The notes: a model not told the origin generated them from the letters alone. 64,000 nucleotides of DNA from Paramecium tetraurelia (GCF_000165425.1 NW_001799462.1:62001-126000); one strand, 5' to 3'. Counted from the stretch's first letter, positions 50,774 to 64,000 are shown. Program-made: numbers and translations.

Positions 50774-53700
50774 TCATGGAATCGTTTCATACTAATCATC
50801 AGATACCTTCTTTTTCTTACAATACCAAATCGTGATTCCAATTCCACCCAACAGAATAACACAACCAATAATTGTTAAGGTTGCCCACAATGGGAATCCT
50901 TTCTTAACATCAGAATCTGGATCTGGACCTGGTGGATTAGGGGGCATATTTGGTGATATTTTCACTAGCACATTAATTGTTGATTCTTGATAATAATTTT
51001 TTAACAAAAATATTACGTTTTGTGTAACTGAATCTTTTTCTGTACAGATCTAAGGAGATCTTCTTAATATATAGTGTTGTAATTTAACTTCATTATCTAC
51101 TGAAGTCAACAAATGTAATTACTCATTAGAACTATAAACGAATGAAATCGTTGGCCTTTATTTAGATTTAGATAAAAAGTGAGCAATTGCCAATTTTGGT
51201 CCAATTTTATTATTCTAACTTTTAAGATCATAGAGCAAAACATCATAACCATCATCTAATTGATAAATTATAGACAAGATGTTTTCATTTAAATAGCTAC
51301 TAGGATATTTTGTATCTATAACTGAATCGCCATATTACTGATATTCAGATATTAAGTTTAACTCTATAATATCACAAATATTCTATTCCTAACATTTAGT
51401 AACCAAGCCAAATTTATAGGATGGAGTTCCAGAAATAACAACCACAAGTTCATTGTTTGCAAAGAATGAATTTCTGCAAATTTAGTTTTAAGGATCATAG
51501 AGTAATTTCTCACTTAAAACATTCCGAATATCTATTAGAGATTGGTAAGGACCGTTTTAGGTTTAAGTTATTTAAAAGCTCTATAGCAATAATAAGCAGC
51601 TCTCATTCAAAAACAAGATCTAATAAACATCATTGCTTTAGACATATAAAATTTCCATAGAACCATCATAAGGGGGAATGCTAATATTTTGAACAAAAGC
51701 ATATTTTTGTAAATTTGATAGTTCATCATTTGTGTTATAAATTTATACTTTCAAATCCACCCAAATAAAGAAATATTTATTAAGCTAGCTAACTTTTTTT
51801 ATTTATGCATTAAAAGTAATTGATCCCGTTAGTAATGAGAATTTAGAGTCTTTGTATTATATTATTTTAAGATGATACTATTGATTTTAGGTAGCTTAGA
51901 CATAAATAAGATCTTTTTGGATATAAAGTACGTTAATGAATGAGTATTTATTATCTAATTCGAATTCTGTAGTTTTAAAATCTGCTTTAGAAACTAAAAC
52001 AATCTTATTCTTAAACAATTAAATCAAATTCTGATCATCAAATTGCATAATAGATTCACTATATTCAATAGAATTTTCTTATTTTACCAAAGTCTTTTAT
52101 AATTGAACATCTCCACTTGGTTATTTTAAATCTATATCAAGAGCTTACCCACTATACCATGATTATCCTAAATCGAAACAATGACCATTTTCCCCAGCTT
52201 TCTCATATTTAAAATTAAATTCATTTTCTACAACAAATAAATCTATTCCTCTATTTATTACTGAAATTGGAAGCTCTTTAATTTCTTAGGTTTTTTCAGA
52301 ATTAAAGACTTTTGCGTTTAATTTTATTATTTCACAATTCTTAATTTATTTATACTTTTTATCTACTTCAATGCTAATAGAAGATGAATCTTTCTAAATA
52401 ATGTATTATGATAGCATTTAAAAGTTAGCATTAGTAATAAATAATGTTTATTCATTAGAGGAAATTTAGCTGCTTGCTAATATAGAATATTCTATGAACT
52501 ATGAATTTATTGCAATTTGATCTAATCTGTAAACAAGCAATACGCGATCTTCATTTTTTTATGCCTCCAAATAAATAAAATTGGAGTTAGAATTACAGCC
52601 TAGACAAAGCTTCAATTGAGTGTAACCTGAAAGGTCTAATTCTTTTGTAATGTATGCATGTTTGAGAGATTGATAGTCATACACAAATGCTTGATATTGA
52701 GTATCTCTTTTTGTAAGTAACAAAAAGTGATTCTCAGAAACTCCAATTTCGACATCTTCATAATCTTTTAAAGAAGTAAACCAAAGCAACTTTGAATTAT
52801 CCGAAATATCAAAGAGATTTAAGGTTTTCTTCTCATAAATCCAAATTCTATCTGAGTTTGCAGATGTAAAGATTTTTTCAGCTGAATGACGAAATACTAA
52901 CCTTTATTTACCAATAATTATCTAATATACAAGCACTTCCTAATCCACCATTATTAATAAATACGAAAGACTTTGCTTGATTTCCTTAATGTTACTATTC
53001 AAAGTTAAGGTTGTAAGAAGAGATATTTGGAATAGATCATTACAATTACAATAGAGTTCAACATTTTTCTCCTTTCCTATTGCTAAGTAGGTATAAAACT
53101 TTGCAAACCATGTTTAAAGAGGGGAATCCTATAATTTGACAAATTCGTGTGTCTTTATAAATGTCCTACACTAAAATTATTTGTCTGCTAAACTGCACAG
53201 ATATCCTGTTATTTTTAAATCTTTATCTTATTCGATAAAACTTGTTTATCCAGCTTCAGGGATAATTTTACGATAAATCACATCCTTTGGATCACCTGCA
53301 TTCAGAATTTCAACCTTTTTGCTTCTACTAAATGAAACCGTTCCAAATTCATTAGGAGTGAACTCTATCTTAATATTTTGTCCAGCGAATGGTTAAGTAA
53401 ATTACAATTATGATTGTTGGTCTAACACGAAACCACCTTTAAAAAAACTATTTGTAACTGTTAGTTATTAATAAATGTCCTTGGAAGCCTTCTCAACAAC
53501 CTTATAATAGCACCAGACTAAACATAAATTATATGAAGTATGCTAATAGATGTTTAGCAATTAATCTTCATTAATTAATTAATTCGATTAAAATCTCAAT
53601 ATCTAATCGCCTTCATGATTTATTGTATACGCATAAAAGTTTTAGAGATCAAACAATAAAAATTAATCAGCAGCTGGATATGAATTCAAAAAGCCTTAAT

Positions 53701-54751
53701 TTTTGATATCAACGCTTTATCGCTCTTTTAAATTCAAATTCAAAATTTATAAAGATTTTTAATTCTATATAATAATATTGTTTTAGGACAAACTCACTCT
53801 GCTAGTTTGTTTAAAGTTCAAGTCTTCTTATTAAGTCCAAGCTGAAATCTAACGAAGGTATATATCTTTTTCTGAAATTATGACTAATTACTAATACTTC
53901 CAAGAATAATCATAAGCATAAGGAAGAAATGTTGGAGTTTACAAAAATTCATACAATTCCCATTGTTTTTATTAGATCATGTATTTGAGACATATAAATT
54001 GTCCATTCTAATTCAAAATAGTAATTTATTAGTTGGTATGAAATTTAAAATCTAAAATTAGAAGATCAATATTCTCATCCTTAGTTATTTTTTTAACTTG
54101 CTCTTTATCTAGAGTACTCAATAAGACTAATTCATTATCCTGTAATTGATATAACTCTAATGAATAATATAAATTTCTTAAAACTAAGTTATCTAATTAA
54201 TCGAGTTTCCTTTGTTATCTTTAAGAATTTATAATTGTCATGAATTTCACTTAGTCTTTATTAAGTAGAGCAAAATAATCACCTTCCACATTGTTACATT
54301 CAATAACATACAATTAATTTACTTAGAGTGCATCGTAACAAATTGAAGCGTCTTTAAGATTTACTTATTAAACGACATCAATTTCTGGTGTGTTTTCAAA
54401 CATTACAGAATTATATTCTATAAAATACTTATTTTGTGCTTTGCTCAAAATAGTTATTTAATTTGTTATATCTAGATATCCTGAACTTTTATATAATTTT
54501 TAAGCTATCACCTCTCTTGGTTCTTAAAAATTATATTGACTTTATTGTATTAAACTCAATGGAGCAGAGATAGAGAAAAATTCTGATAACGGAGAGAGAG
54601 TGAATTATTTCTTATTTTTATCTCGAAAAATGTCACCAAGCTTGATATCAATTCTTTCTCCAGGCGTAGCTGTAATATAGAATGTATTGTTAGCCAATAC
54701 GGAACATCCGTAAGACATTTAGGTTAGCGTCAATAGAATAATGAACATCAT
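50774..54751 (-). CDS. Surface-array gene X: giant secreted/type I membrane protein, 1,325 aa
   Basis: Single open frame, ATG 54751 (a second ATG follows directly) to TGA 50776-50774; exact multiple of three, no introns. Signal peptide MMFIILLTLTQMSYGC, then TPGERIDIKLGDIFRDKNKK and a long beta-rich ectodomain containing QSWYSGQALDIDLKQPSGD. A Pro/Asp-rich stalk (NMPPNPPGPDPDSD) precedes the membrane helix (PLWATLTIIGCVILLGGIGI) and a short tail YCKKKKVSDDQYETIP. Sister of W. The stalk is specific to X. The tail Tyr in QYETIP might be a sorting or phosphorylation site; that is speculation. Preceded by the longest spacer of the window. Confidence 0.83.
51812..52168. repeat. High-identity tract shared with 47250-47610 (copy in gene X)
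   Basis: Partner of the tract in gene W, same orientation, 4.56 kb apart. The boundaries fall inside coding sequence: on the left similarity ends at the TAAAAGTAATTGATC block, on the right it fades after the block encoding QSWYSGQA. Confidence 0.8.
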
Positions 54752-55903
54752 TTAATTATTTTAAAAATATGAGTTTTGGAATAAATTATATTAAATTTCT
54801 GACAAGTTTTGAGTCATTAAATAATATCGATTACCTCATTCATAATTTATGATAAAATTAATAATCTTGAAATATATACATTTCAATTAAATTGTTACAT
54901 CATCGACCTAAGATGTTTGTTTAAACCTGATTATTCTTACACTACTCATTAATTAATGCATAATCAATAATTTGGTTGGTTTAAAAATCTCCTATTGAAA
55001 TACTTTTTAGATGTAATTTTGTGCATTTTATTATACAATTATTCTAAAACTTGTTCGAAGAATGATTCTGACTAAAATACATTACATAATTTTTGTTTAT
55101 TCAACTTTTTAATATTCGAATATTTCAATGTTGTTATTATGTTTCTTTTTCTTAATCATATAATCAAATTTTATGGTTACTGACCTTAGGTACAACCCTT
55201 AAGATATAAATTACTTAAAATGCAGGAATTTATCAACTCTTCAGCAAACCATTTTTATAATAATAAATAAAACAGTAATTTTGAGATAAATTATTTAGAG
55301 AATAGATAAGACACTATAAATACCATAAGACAGCATTATAAATGTTGATCAAATCTATTTCAAATAGGGAATTGAACAAATATAATGGTAATTATTGCTT
55401 TATTTAAATTATTTTCTTTTATACTAAACATTCGTTTAAACCCAAAAGGTAAAACAAAATAAAATAATATAAAATAATGTTTTTGAGAGGGACTATAAAT
55501 ATTGAATTTTAATTAATTATTATCAAATGTTATGAAATAGATATTAAAATCTTAAGAAAAATTAAAATTTATAAAAGTGTTGCCTATTAATAGGAAAACA
55601 TATCTTCATTCAGAAGGAATAGAGTGGTAGAAATCAGTCATGTAAACTATTTATTCATATTCGATATTTATTTATATAAAAACAGATTGATTATAATCGA
55701 TGACACGTATGAATACATCACAAATGATTCTTTGAAAGGCAAAATAATAATAAGCAATTAAACGAACGATACAAATAATAGTTTTATAAATATTAATTCA
55801 CAATGATTTTTGGAAATCTCAATTAAGTTGGAAAAAGTAAAAAATTGAATAACCTAAATGATATAAGTCATAAAATTTATAATAATATATTTTTAATAAA
55901 AAA
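54752..55903. other. Longest gene-free spacer (about 1.15 kb) between genes X and Y
   Basis: Extremely AT-rich. I found no frame with coding-like composition, no tRNA-like cloverleaf and no repeat. For a genome this compact the length is unusual; it contains the promoter of X and could hide a non-coding RNA or a decayed gene. Confidence 0.45.
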
Positions 55904-58900
55904 TCATTAAATGGCTTTATATGATCTTCTTCTCTTACGATGCTTGTTTATACATATATGGATTGACACACATATGATTATACCTGCTAGAAGTACTCCC
56001 AAAACAACTATCAAAAGTATAAAGAATAATTTCATTTCTTAATCAGGAGGCGGACATGGTATCAATGTTAGATTTATTCCCAATTACACTTATTTATAGG
56101 GATTCACTGCTATCAAACTCACTGTGTTATTCTTTAATTCTGATGCATTCTTTACAACAATTCTTGCATCTGAATCAATTGTGTAAATTTACAGACTTCT
56201 TTCATCATATGCATTTATCAATAATTAATACTTTCCAAATTGACTTTTCCTTAATACAAAATTGGAGGTTACCAGCAAATCATAATCAGATTATTTTAAT
56301 CCTGCTTTGCATATGCCTGCATTATTTCTTATATCACTATTCTAATCAATTTCATAGAGACAAAAGTAATTTTTGTTCTCATATTTAAACAATTACAATA
56401 GATAATCATCAACAACACTAATGGATCTCATTTTTAATATATTACCCAATTTCAAAAACACTTAGATTATCTGTATCCTAAAATTCCCTCTCTGATATTC
56501 AAGGAAGATTTAATAGCTTTCATTAATCTGATCAACTAAAATCAATTTGCAAGAGTTAATCCCCTCTTTAAAGATCTATATCTTTATGAATCTATTTTCT
56601 AAAGGCTCTACTAATTTTTCTTGGCGAAATGGTAATTCCAAATATTCATATTTTGAAATACTTGCCTGATCCTTCGTCAATATCATTTTTAATAAAATTA
56701 TACCAAAATGGAACTCAGCCAAAATCAAGCACCCTTCATTATCAGAGATTTTCATTACATCAAAAGAAGTCACATTAAAACTTTAATGAAAATAATCTTT
56801 ATTGATTATCAAGTCATATGGTTTTATAGAAAAATCTTTGTTATTAATTTCCAAAGAGTAAAAATATAGAGTTGGAAATTCTGTCAAACTCTCTGTTAAG
56901 ATTATTTGTACATTATTTAGGAAGGACATTTCTTTGATGATTCTTCTGTCATAAAACTCCATTTTCCCCATAAATTTGCAATTTTACTTTTCTTAATCCT
57001 TCCAACAATAATAATACTTCAATATTGGTTTTTAAGCTGCTACATTTTCATACAGAACAACTAGGATATAATCTGTTAATAAAAACAATTTTGTTGCAAC
57101 ATAATTATTTTATTCACTTTACAATTCAATTTGATTTTCTATTTCACCAAAATTATTGATAAATTGCAAATATTGTTTCGTTCCTGTTAATTCAGATAAA
57201 ATTAGAAGAAAATTTTCATTGAAATTGATGAATTGCTATATTGATTTTGATTGGATCTTTTTATTGGATTTTTAGAATTGATTCATCAAGTAGATTTAAC
57301 CACTGTCATTATCAGTCGTACACAAAATACAAGATAATTTATATTAAATTCTTTGACCCTAGATCCAATTGTCCTTTATTTTGATCATCGAAACTTCTTA
57401 GCATTCCTCAAACTCAAAATCTATGTTCTCCTTTATCCATTGCATCTCCAATTACATGTCTACAACCGTAATCTCCTTAGAGTACACCCTCTTTAAACTA
57501 TAATAGTCATTCCACTCTTATTAAGACAAAATCAAAACGGATTAAAAGTGTGTAGGATCAGTCAAATAATTGATATAGAGTCTGGGTTACTCAAAATAAA
57601 GATAACTATACACTTATCTCTTATATATAAACTAAATGACTGTATCGTAAATCCCTGCAACACAATAATTCAATTCATCTTCAAAGTAGTCGAAAGTATC
57701 AATGACTGTCAATAGGGAGTTCCTTTGATATTCATTAATTTAGTAAACCAAAATTACAGTAGTTTAAGTTTGCACAGAATATGCAGTAACCAAAATTAAG
57801 TTCTTTTAAGGGTTGGAAGCCAATTAAAGCTATTTTGGCAATTAGTAGTAGTATAAGGGGAGTTTCCTTAAGAGAGTTACTGAGTTCAAATTGTGAATAA
57901 GATATTGTAAAATACCCTGTTCTGTAACTGTTTTAAAGACAACCACGAGAGTAGATCTGAATATTGATAAGAGTAATTGGACATTTTGTTGGTCGGTCAC
58001 TTGGATCTGAGAGATGACATTAAATTCATTGATATAATGTCCTATTATGATTATGTTATTGCATTTGATAAATATAAGATTCTTGTTAAAGGTATTACTA
58101 ATGTAGACCTTTTAGGCATTATTTAGATTTGATATTGTATCAATTTAAGTTTTCTTAGATAATGAGTATACTTGGATCTCATTCATGCCACTAATAAGTA
58201 CGAATACAAATTGAGAACTGATTTCAAAATCAGTGATTTAAGTTTTCTCATTTTGCAAAGAAGTTTTGATTTGAAAAATTTGAATGATCTTGGTATCACC
58301 GACTCTATATATTGTGATTACATGATTATTCTAGGTCTTTATGCCTATGTATGAATCATACATTCCTACTTCTGTCCACGCTATATTGTCTTCAACCAAT
58401 TTTATTAGTGGGTAGAAGGTGATCTTTTATGAACACTTCTGTTCTAATTCATTCATTTAACACACATAAATGAAAGCACTCAAGTTTTCAATTTACACCA
58501 AGTATTAATTAAGACCCAAATTGTTATTGATGAGACTAAATATTACATTTTTCTAATCAAATTAGCTGATTCCTGTAATAGTCATAGGAGATAATGAGAG
58601 AAATTTCATATCTATCTTCTTCTTCTTTTAATCATTAGATACTGTTATTTGTTATTGAACATTTGGGCCATTAGTAATTCTGGGCCAAGTGTAGTAGGAT
58701 TTGGGATAGGGAGGATAGTAAAATATGCTTTATTTATAAAAAGTACTTTAAAAGTTTGTATGTATCTTTGCATCTAATTTGTCATAAATAGTTAGAACAA
58801 TATTTACATAACAACTAGTACATTAGTTGTCTACTAATTTGAAATACTATTAATTTTCCTATTTTTAAATTTGTTTTTGAAACATCAAAATACCAGAACT

Positions 58901-60116
58901 AATTTCATAGAATTCTGCTTTATTTCTATGAAATAAAATATAGAGGTCGAAATTTGGATTTGCAATGAAGATTTCTTTTTAAATCTGGAATTTATCAACT
59001 AGTTCATCATCATTTAAAATAATAAGTTCTGTATCTGAATTAATCAGGTAATATTTTGGAGTTGTTTGCACATTGCAAATGCCCAAAGTAAAGTCGACCT
59101 TCTCAAATGTTCTTACCACATTATCATATCTCCCATTTTTTAGGACTCTCAAACTCATCTAATTTTTAGATACAAATCCGAACACTATAAGTTCCTCTTA
59201 CTTTCTGATTGAAAAACTATAGTATTCTGTTATATATAATGAGGTAGTTATTAATTTTGCCTATGTGAAATTGCCTTTATTATCCTGGATTAACTTGATT
59301 GGCCCCATTTTATAATCTAAAACAAACACATTATTCGAATAAACTTGAACGTCAATTACAGAGAAATATTTGAGTTCATTTTAAAATAGTTCCGAGAGTT
59401 TTTTTTTATCCAAATAGTAAGGGGTTTCTATAATTTAGTAGGAATCAATGAGGAAGACGTTAATGATTGATTGTATGCTCATGGTTTCTTCTGTGTGTGC
59501 TGGAGTATAGATTAATAGATATGTGATTGATTTGTCTCTATAAATTGCCAAATTATAAGTGCTCCTTTGCTCCGTCAATTTTGAATGTGCATGTAAAATG
59601 GTTCCACTCTTATTAATAATTTATAGCAATATTTCATCATTATCTTGACAAACAACCACAAAATTATTTTAATCCAAATAATCGAAATCTGTACAAACAT
59701 GATAGAGTGGCAATTATCCAAATCCTTCATCATTTATTATGTATATATGAAGTCCTGAGGAGTCTCTTCCCAATAAACTATACTCATTCAACCAGAAGTC
59801 TCCTTTTCTATATGATCTAGCCTTGATTGTTTCTTGAATCTCTACAACTATGCTTGAATTTCATACAATAAGGAAAATTTTTCTAATCATAAATATCGTT
59901 CGGCTATTACAATTTGAAGTATGTCCCACTCCTATCTCCTTCCAATCTAAATTTTGTCATCTCTCCTTCAATTAATTCATCCTTTATTTCCCAATACATA
60001 TTTTCATATGTAGAAATACTGATTTCCAATTCACTTTTCAATATGTCTAATGGATTTCTAAAATAATTACTGCATGATTATATGTGTCTCAGGATTATTG
60101 AAATTAATAATAACAT
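55904..60116 (-). CDS. Surface-array gene Y: giant secreted/type I membrane protein, 1,395 aa
   Basis: Exons 60116-59867 and 59841-55904, one 25-nt intron; exact multiple of three. The preferred start gives a signal peptide MLLLISIILRHIQSC; an upstream in-frame ATG at 60158 would add 14 polar residues and is less likely for a secreted protein. The ectodomain is beta-rich with few Cys. A CPPPDQ stalk leads into the membrane helix (MKLFFILLIVVLGVLLAGII) and a basic tail with HRKRRRSYKAI. The intron position (about residue 84) differs from U and V, and overall similarity to the other members is low, so Y is a more distant relative defined mainly by architecture and position. Confidence 0.8.
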
Positions 60117-60656
60117 TAATAATTCTTAAATATTTGAAGAATGTAAATTTTTCTTCATATTAACATATAGAATTAATTTATTTTTATTACTAAAAGGCTT
60201 TCAATCAGAATTTATACAAGTTTCTTTTATGTTTTATGCAAATACCGAAAATGATATAAAAATATATTTTAAATATTGAGGGAGGGTTTCATCATCTTTA
60301 TAAGTGTGTGCACTCCAGCTAGTTGAGCCTGATTGAAAAGTAATCGAATTCTATCTTAAAATGAAGGTTCTTTAGGATTACTGATGATTCATAAAAAAAT
60401 TAAGAATAATAACAGTTCATATGCTATTTTAAAACTAAAAAGATTATACAAAAATAAGCTTGAAATTTTGAATTAAGATTCATTATTTTAAATAGTCTAA
60501 TTTCAGAGTATAAGTATATAATATTATATAGATGGATATTGAAATTATCAAGTTTGATAAATTATTACCTAAAATGATTGTTAAATAATCACCAAACCTG
60601 ATATATAATTAATTTGCAAATTATTTATTTGATTTATTAATAACTCAATGGGTTTT
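60117..60656. other. Intergenic spacer between genes Y and Z
   Basis: About 540 bp of AT-rich DNA without a recognisable gene; promoter of Y and 3' end of Z. Confidence 0.5.
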
Positions 60657-63600
60657 TCACCAAAACACATCTAGAACATTGTCCAAAAATGACTTCTCTT
60701 CCTCAATTTCTTCAGCTTTAAATTGTCTAAGCAATACTAAGCCTGTGTCTTAAGTGAAAGCATTAACGAGGGTAAGTGAAACAAATTATTGATTTAAATC
60801 ACCACCAACGTTATAGACATAAAGTTGATAAGTTGGATTCAAATAATATGTTTGTAACAAGTTCTCATTGATGTCAACATTTCTGATGATGTTAGCATAG
60901 AGTCTTGGCTAGAAATGATAAATAAAATAAATTTACGAAACCAATGTTCTTGGGAATATAGGCTAAGAAATCGTTAACTTGAGGATATCCATATTTGGAT
61001 TGGGTTCCTCCGACTAATTTAATCAAAGGTACTCCTAGGATTGGTTCTTTTGGTAACAAATAGGATGCTAACAATAATTAACTGTTATCAGTATATGCAA
61101 TGATAGCATAATCATTACCGACTGTGGCCTTATTCAATGCGGTCCAAGTGGAATATTGATTTAGGAGATAGATCACATTTTGGTAAGTCAAGGGGAGACC
61201 AGTAGAAACTGATTTGGCATCGAAGGTCAATAGAATACCATAATGAGCTGAGGTGTCAGTTGTGACGAGGACTCTGAGTTTGAGAGATTGTTCTGTTGAT
61301 GAGTATACGGGAGCTGACAATTCCAAGACTTAGTAGAATGAGCTGGATGATGAAACAAATTGACCTTGGTTGATGAATGTGTAAAGATTCAATGAAGTGT
61401 ACTTGGTTTACCATGTGATAACTCCGAAAGTGCTTATAGAGGCATCAACTGAATATAAGTTTTACTTGGCATCAACAATAAGGACTTTGAGGTAATTTGT
61501 AATTCCAACTTTGAAGGGAGCAATGTAGAAACTGCTGAAATAACTGGATTGATTTCCAAAGAAGGCTTTGTCAAATATTTGTTGTAAATCGAATGTGACT
61601 TATTGGGAACTAGCAGTCCATTTGTAAACATTGAGTGTTCCTTCATAGTTTCTGGGTCTTTGAGGATTAGAATTCAAAACGAAGACGTAATTTCCACTGA
61701 TAGCGAGTTAGGCAACAGTGAAGATTCCATCGATGGTTTGGATGGTTCCGAATTGATGGCATTCAAGTTATCCAGTAGTTGAGCATTTAGCAATGTGGAA
61801 TACCTTTTAGTTATTGAGTTGACAAGTGGCAAAGATGTAGACACCATCTTCAGTGGCAACAATGTGATCGCATGAATGGGATTAAGTGGTTGAAAGGGAG
61901 ATGGAGTAACTGGTTTCTTCTTTGTTTTCACTATCAGCAATCAAGACTCTGAGGGTTTGTTAGTTGGCTAGATAAATAGTTCTTTATCCTTTGTATGGGG
62001 CAGCGTCGATGATGTGATATCCATTGAAGGAACCTGAATCCATTTATTAGACAGTTTGAATTGGTTTGACATAAGAATCACATTGGTCGCAATCAATGTC
62101 TAAGGAGACAGCTTGTCCATCGAACCAATCGGAAACAAGGTCAATGTTTTATTCAGTTTGAGTAGCATTCAAGGGTCTGTAATCAAGAACATTCTGTTCA
62201 ATTCTTATGGTGATTTGAGTATTGATAAGGTTGATAACTTAATAATAGGTGATGGGTGTGATGTCATTGTAATTGTTGATTTGGAATTTGATAGTGTAGA
62301 CAGAAAAGTATGTAGATTAGTCATAATTTGGTTGGATTGTTAGAACAGGTTAGTCGAAATAGGAATATACTTTTTATAAGGTACCACTGTTAACATAGAA
62401 TACCATTTGACTTGATCCAGCTGTTGACATCATAATGGATGTACCATCAGCTATTTTACTGCCCAATGGAATGGCTTTGAGTAAGGAGTCTCTTAACAAC
62501 TTACCTGGGCCATAGACTAAGACAACAGTTTGAGCACTCTTACTATCATAAGCTCTAACAAAGAGCACACCAGTGTCTGAACAGAAATCAGTCTAAAGTG
62601 GAGTTTAGATTGTGTACCAGTACAATGGCACAGTTTTCATGAGATGGATGGAATTCAAATTCTAAAGATCGTATTCTTGAATCAGATTTTGAGTGGCTGA
62701 TTTTAATATAATGAAAAAGCTCTCTAATCCAACTGCCACATCTATTGATCCTTTGCTTAGAGTGATTACTTTGACAATTGTGAATTCAGCATGATAATCA
62801 GCAACAATAACATTATCGTCGTTGGTTATGAAGAGGAGGTAAGAATTGTGGACTCTGTTTCCGAAGATTCTTTAAGGATTCCATGAACCTGTGAATCCTC
62901 TGTATCTGAGCATGACTTCAGTTACTGAATATTCCAATTCAAATGGACTGTAAGTAGATCGTATATCGATTTGTTTTTTGTTTCCCAAAATAAAGTAGAA
63001 TTTATCTTTCAAGACAGTGACAGCTGTGATTTTATTAAGAGTCTCAGCTGGATATGAAATGCTATCGACAACACTGGTTCCATTAATACCACTAACTCTA
63101 ATGGTAGCCGAATAATCGTTGTCCAAAACAAGGTGGTAAATGTTGAAACCTTAATACCACCAAATGAAGTTGTTCATATTTAATTAGGTTGATACGTCGA
63201 AATTTTAATATTGCTTGCATTCTGATCTGGCTTTGAATTTGTCTCTGATGTAACATTGATAGATTGTTGTAGTCTTGTTTGTTGATTATAAGAGGAGAGC
63301 ATAACGTTCATCCTTTGCATCCAATACCAATACATCAGAATAAATCACTGAAGATGGATTTGGTAAACTAATAGATTCAAGAAGCATCTCTTGTAATTGA
63401 ACAATCTTGGCAGTCACTGTTGTGGCATCCTTTTGTGATAACAACTAAAGATAATTCAGATTTGGTCCAGAGGCAAGTGGATCAACATTGAATGGTGCAG
63501 GAATATCATACAAAAGACTTGGAAGTTACAATTCCTCTGTTGGTTAGACTGTATAATCTAAGGCATTGAACACTTTGAAGTTTATTGTCACCTTGCATTA

Positions 63601-64000
63601 GGTTGAAAATGAATCTGTGGCTACCAAAGTAAATGATTATAAAGATGATGTTGTTGTTGATGTGCTTGGGAATCTTAATAGACCATGTGTAAGTGAATAT
63701 CTTCTTGAATCTACTTAAGTGATGGAAATCAATTCAGTTTCATATGGATTAATGATGTATCCCTTGGCTCCTTCAATGACTTCCTTGTGGATGAAATCTT
63801 CATGTTCAGTACTGAACAAGTATGTGACACCCTTCTGTTAGATTATCAAAAATTATTATGAAATAACTAAGGTAGCTGGATAGGCTGCTGTGAATTCCAA
63901 AATGTATGTATTTACTGGTACCTTACCTTCAACAATTTGAATGTAATCATTGTACATGATGGCGATGACTTCCTTGACTGTTCCATCTTCTTGTAATAAG
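60657..64000 (-). CDS. Surface-array gene Z: large secreted protein, N-terminus outside window (1,104 aa visible)
   Basis: Open from the right edge to TGA 60659-60657 with one 28-nt intron (60936-60909); the visible part is an exact number of codons. It is beta-rich and has SDWFDGQAVSLDIDC with DQCDS, clearly related to the motif in V and W/X. Pairs of Cys recur (CDHIV...FATC, CSTTGQLECH). No membrane helix is visible at the C-terminus, which ends in an acidic segment (KAEEIEEEKSFLDNVL, DVFW). Codon choice differs sharply from its neighbours: ATC, TTC, GCC, ACC, AAG and GTC are frequent, the pattern of highly expressed Paramecium genes. It is probably an abundant secreted or peripherally attached surface component; the truncated N-terminus prevents a check for a signal peptide. 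Confidence 0.8.

Noticed and set aside
47250-52168. Mobile element as explanation of the repeated tract in W and X
   Set aside because: Both copies are in frame inside homologous genes at corresponding places, with no terminal repeats or target duplications.

Overview
This window is macronuclear DNA of a ciliate, almost certainly Paramecium. Conserved proteins (Rpn11, CK2 beta, ribosomal protein L38, a DENND4-like protein) read correctly only if TAA and TAG encode glutamine and TGA is the sole stop. About fifty introns are visible, all 20-34 nt and mostly GTA...TAG. Genes are packed extremely tightly (often 6-30 bp apart) in AT-rich DNA. No tRNA, rRNA, CRISPR array or transposon was recognised.

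Left half (1-34 kb): single-copy housekeeping and cytoskeletal or signalling genes. In order these are a coiled-coil protein, a large EF-hand-like/C2-like protein (gene A), a PTB/hnRNP-L-type RNA-binding protein, a small Cys-motif protein, a tail-anchored protein, CK2 beta, RPL38, a coiled-coil protein, a protein kinase, proteasome Rpn11, an unknown helical protein, a Spinster-type MFS transporter, a CCDC17-like protein, a LITAF-domain protein, a small charged protein, a MAP2K-like kinase, a Q/N-rich ZC2HC protein, a long TPR protein, a coiled-coil protein, a DENND4/Crag-like RabGEF and a small unknown.

Right half (34-64 kb): an array of six very large genes (about 1,100-1,400 codons each) for secreted or single-pass surface proteins. 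Five have an N-terminal signal peptide and a C-terminal transmembrane helix with a short basic or charged tail. The sixth runs off the right edge and lacks a C-terminal membrane helix. Two lie on + (U, V) and four on - (W, X, Y, Z). Gene B, a diverged paralogue of gene A, sits inside the array between V and W. W and X share a tract of about 350 bp that is far more similar than their flanks, which points to gene conversion.

A recurring oddity is that several conserved genes in the left half are interrupted by single-nucleotide shifts, mostly next to short homopolymers, while the big genes on the right are intact. I treat these mainly as probable consensus errors, with real decay as the alternative. 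Gene boundaries were read by hand with the ciliate code. Exon joins are given where reading frame and splice motifs agree.
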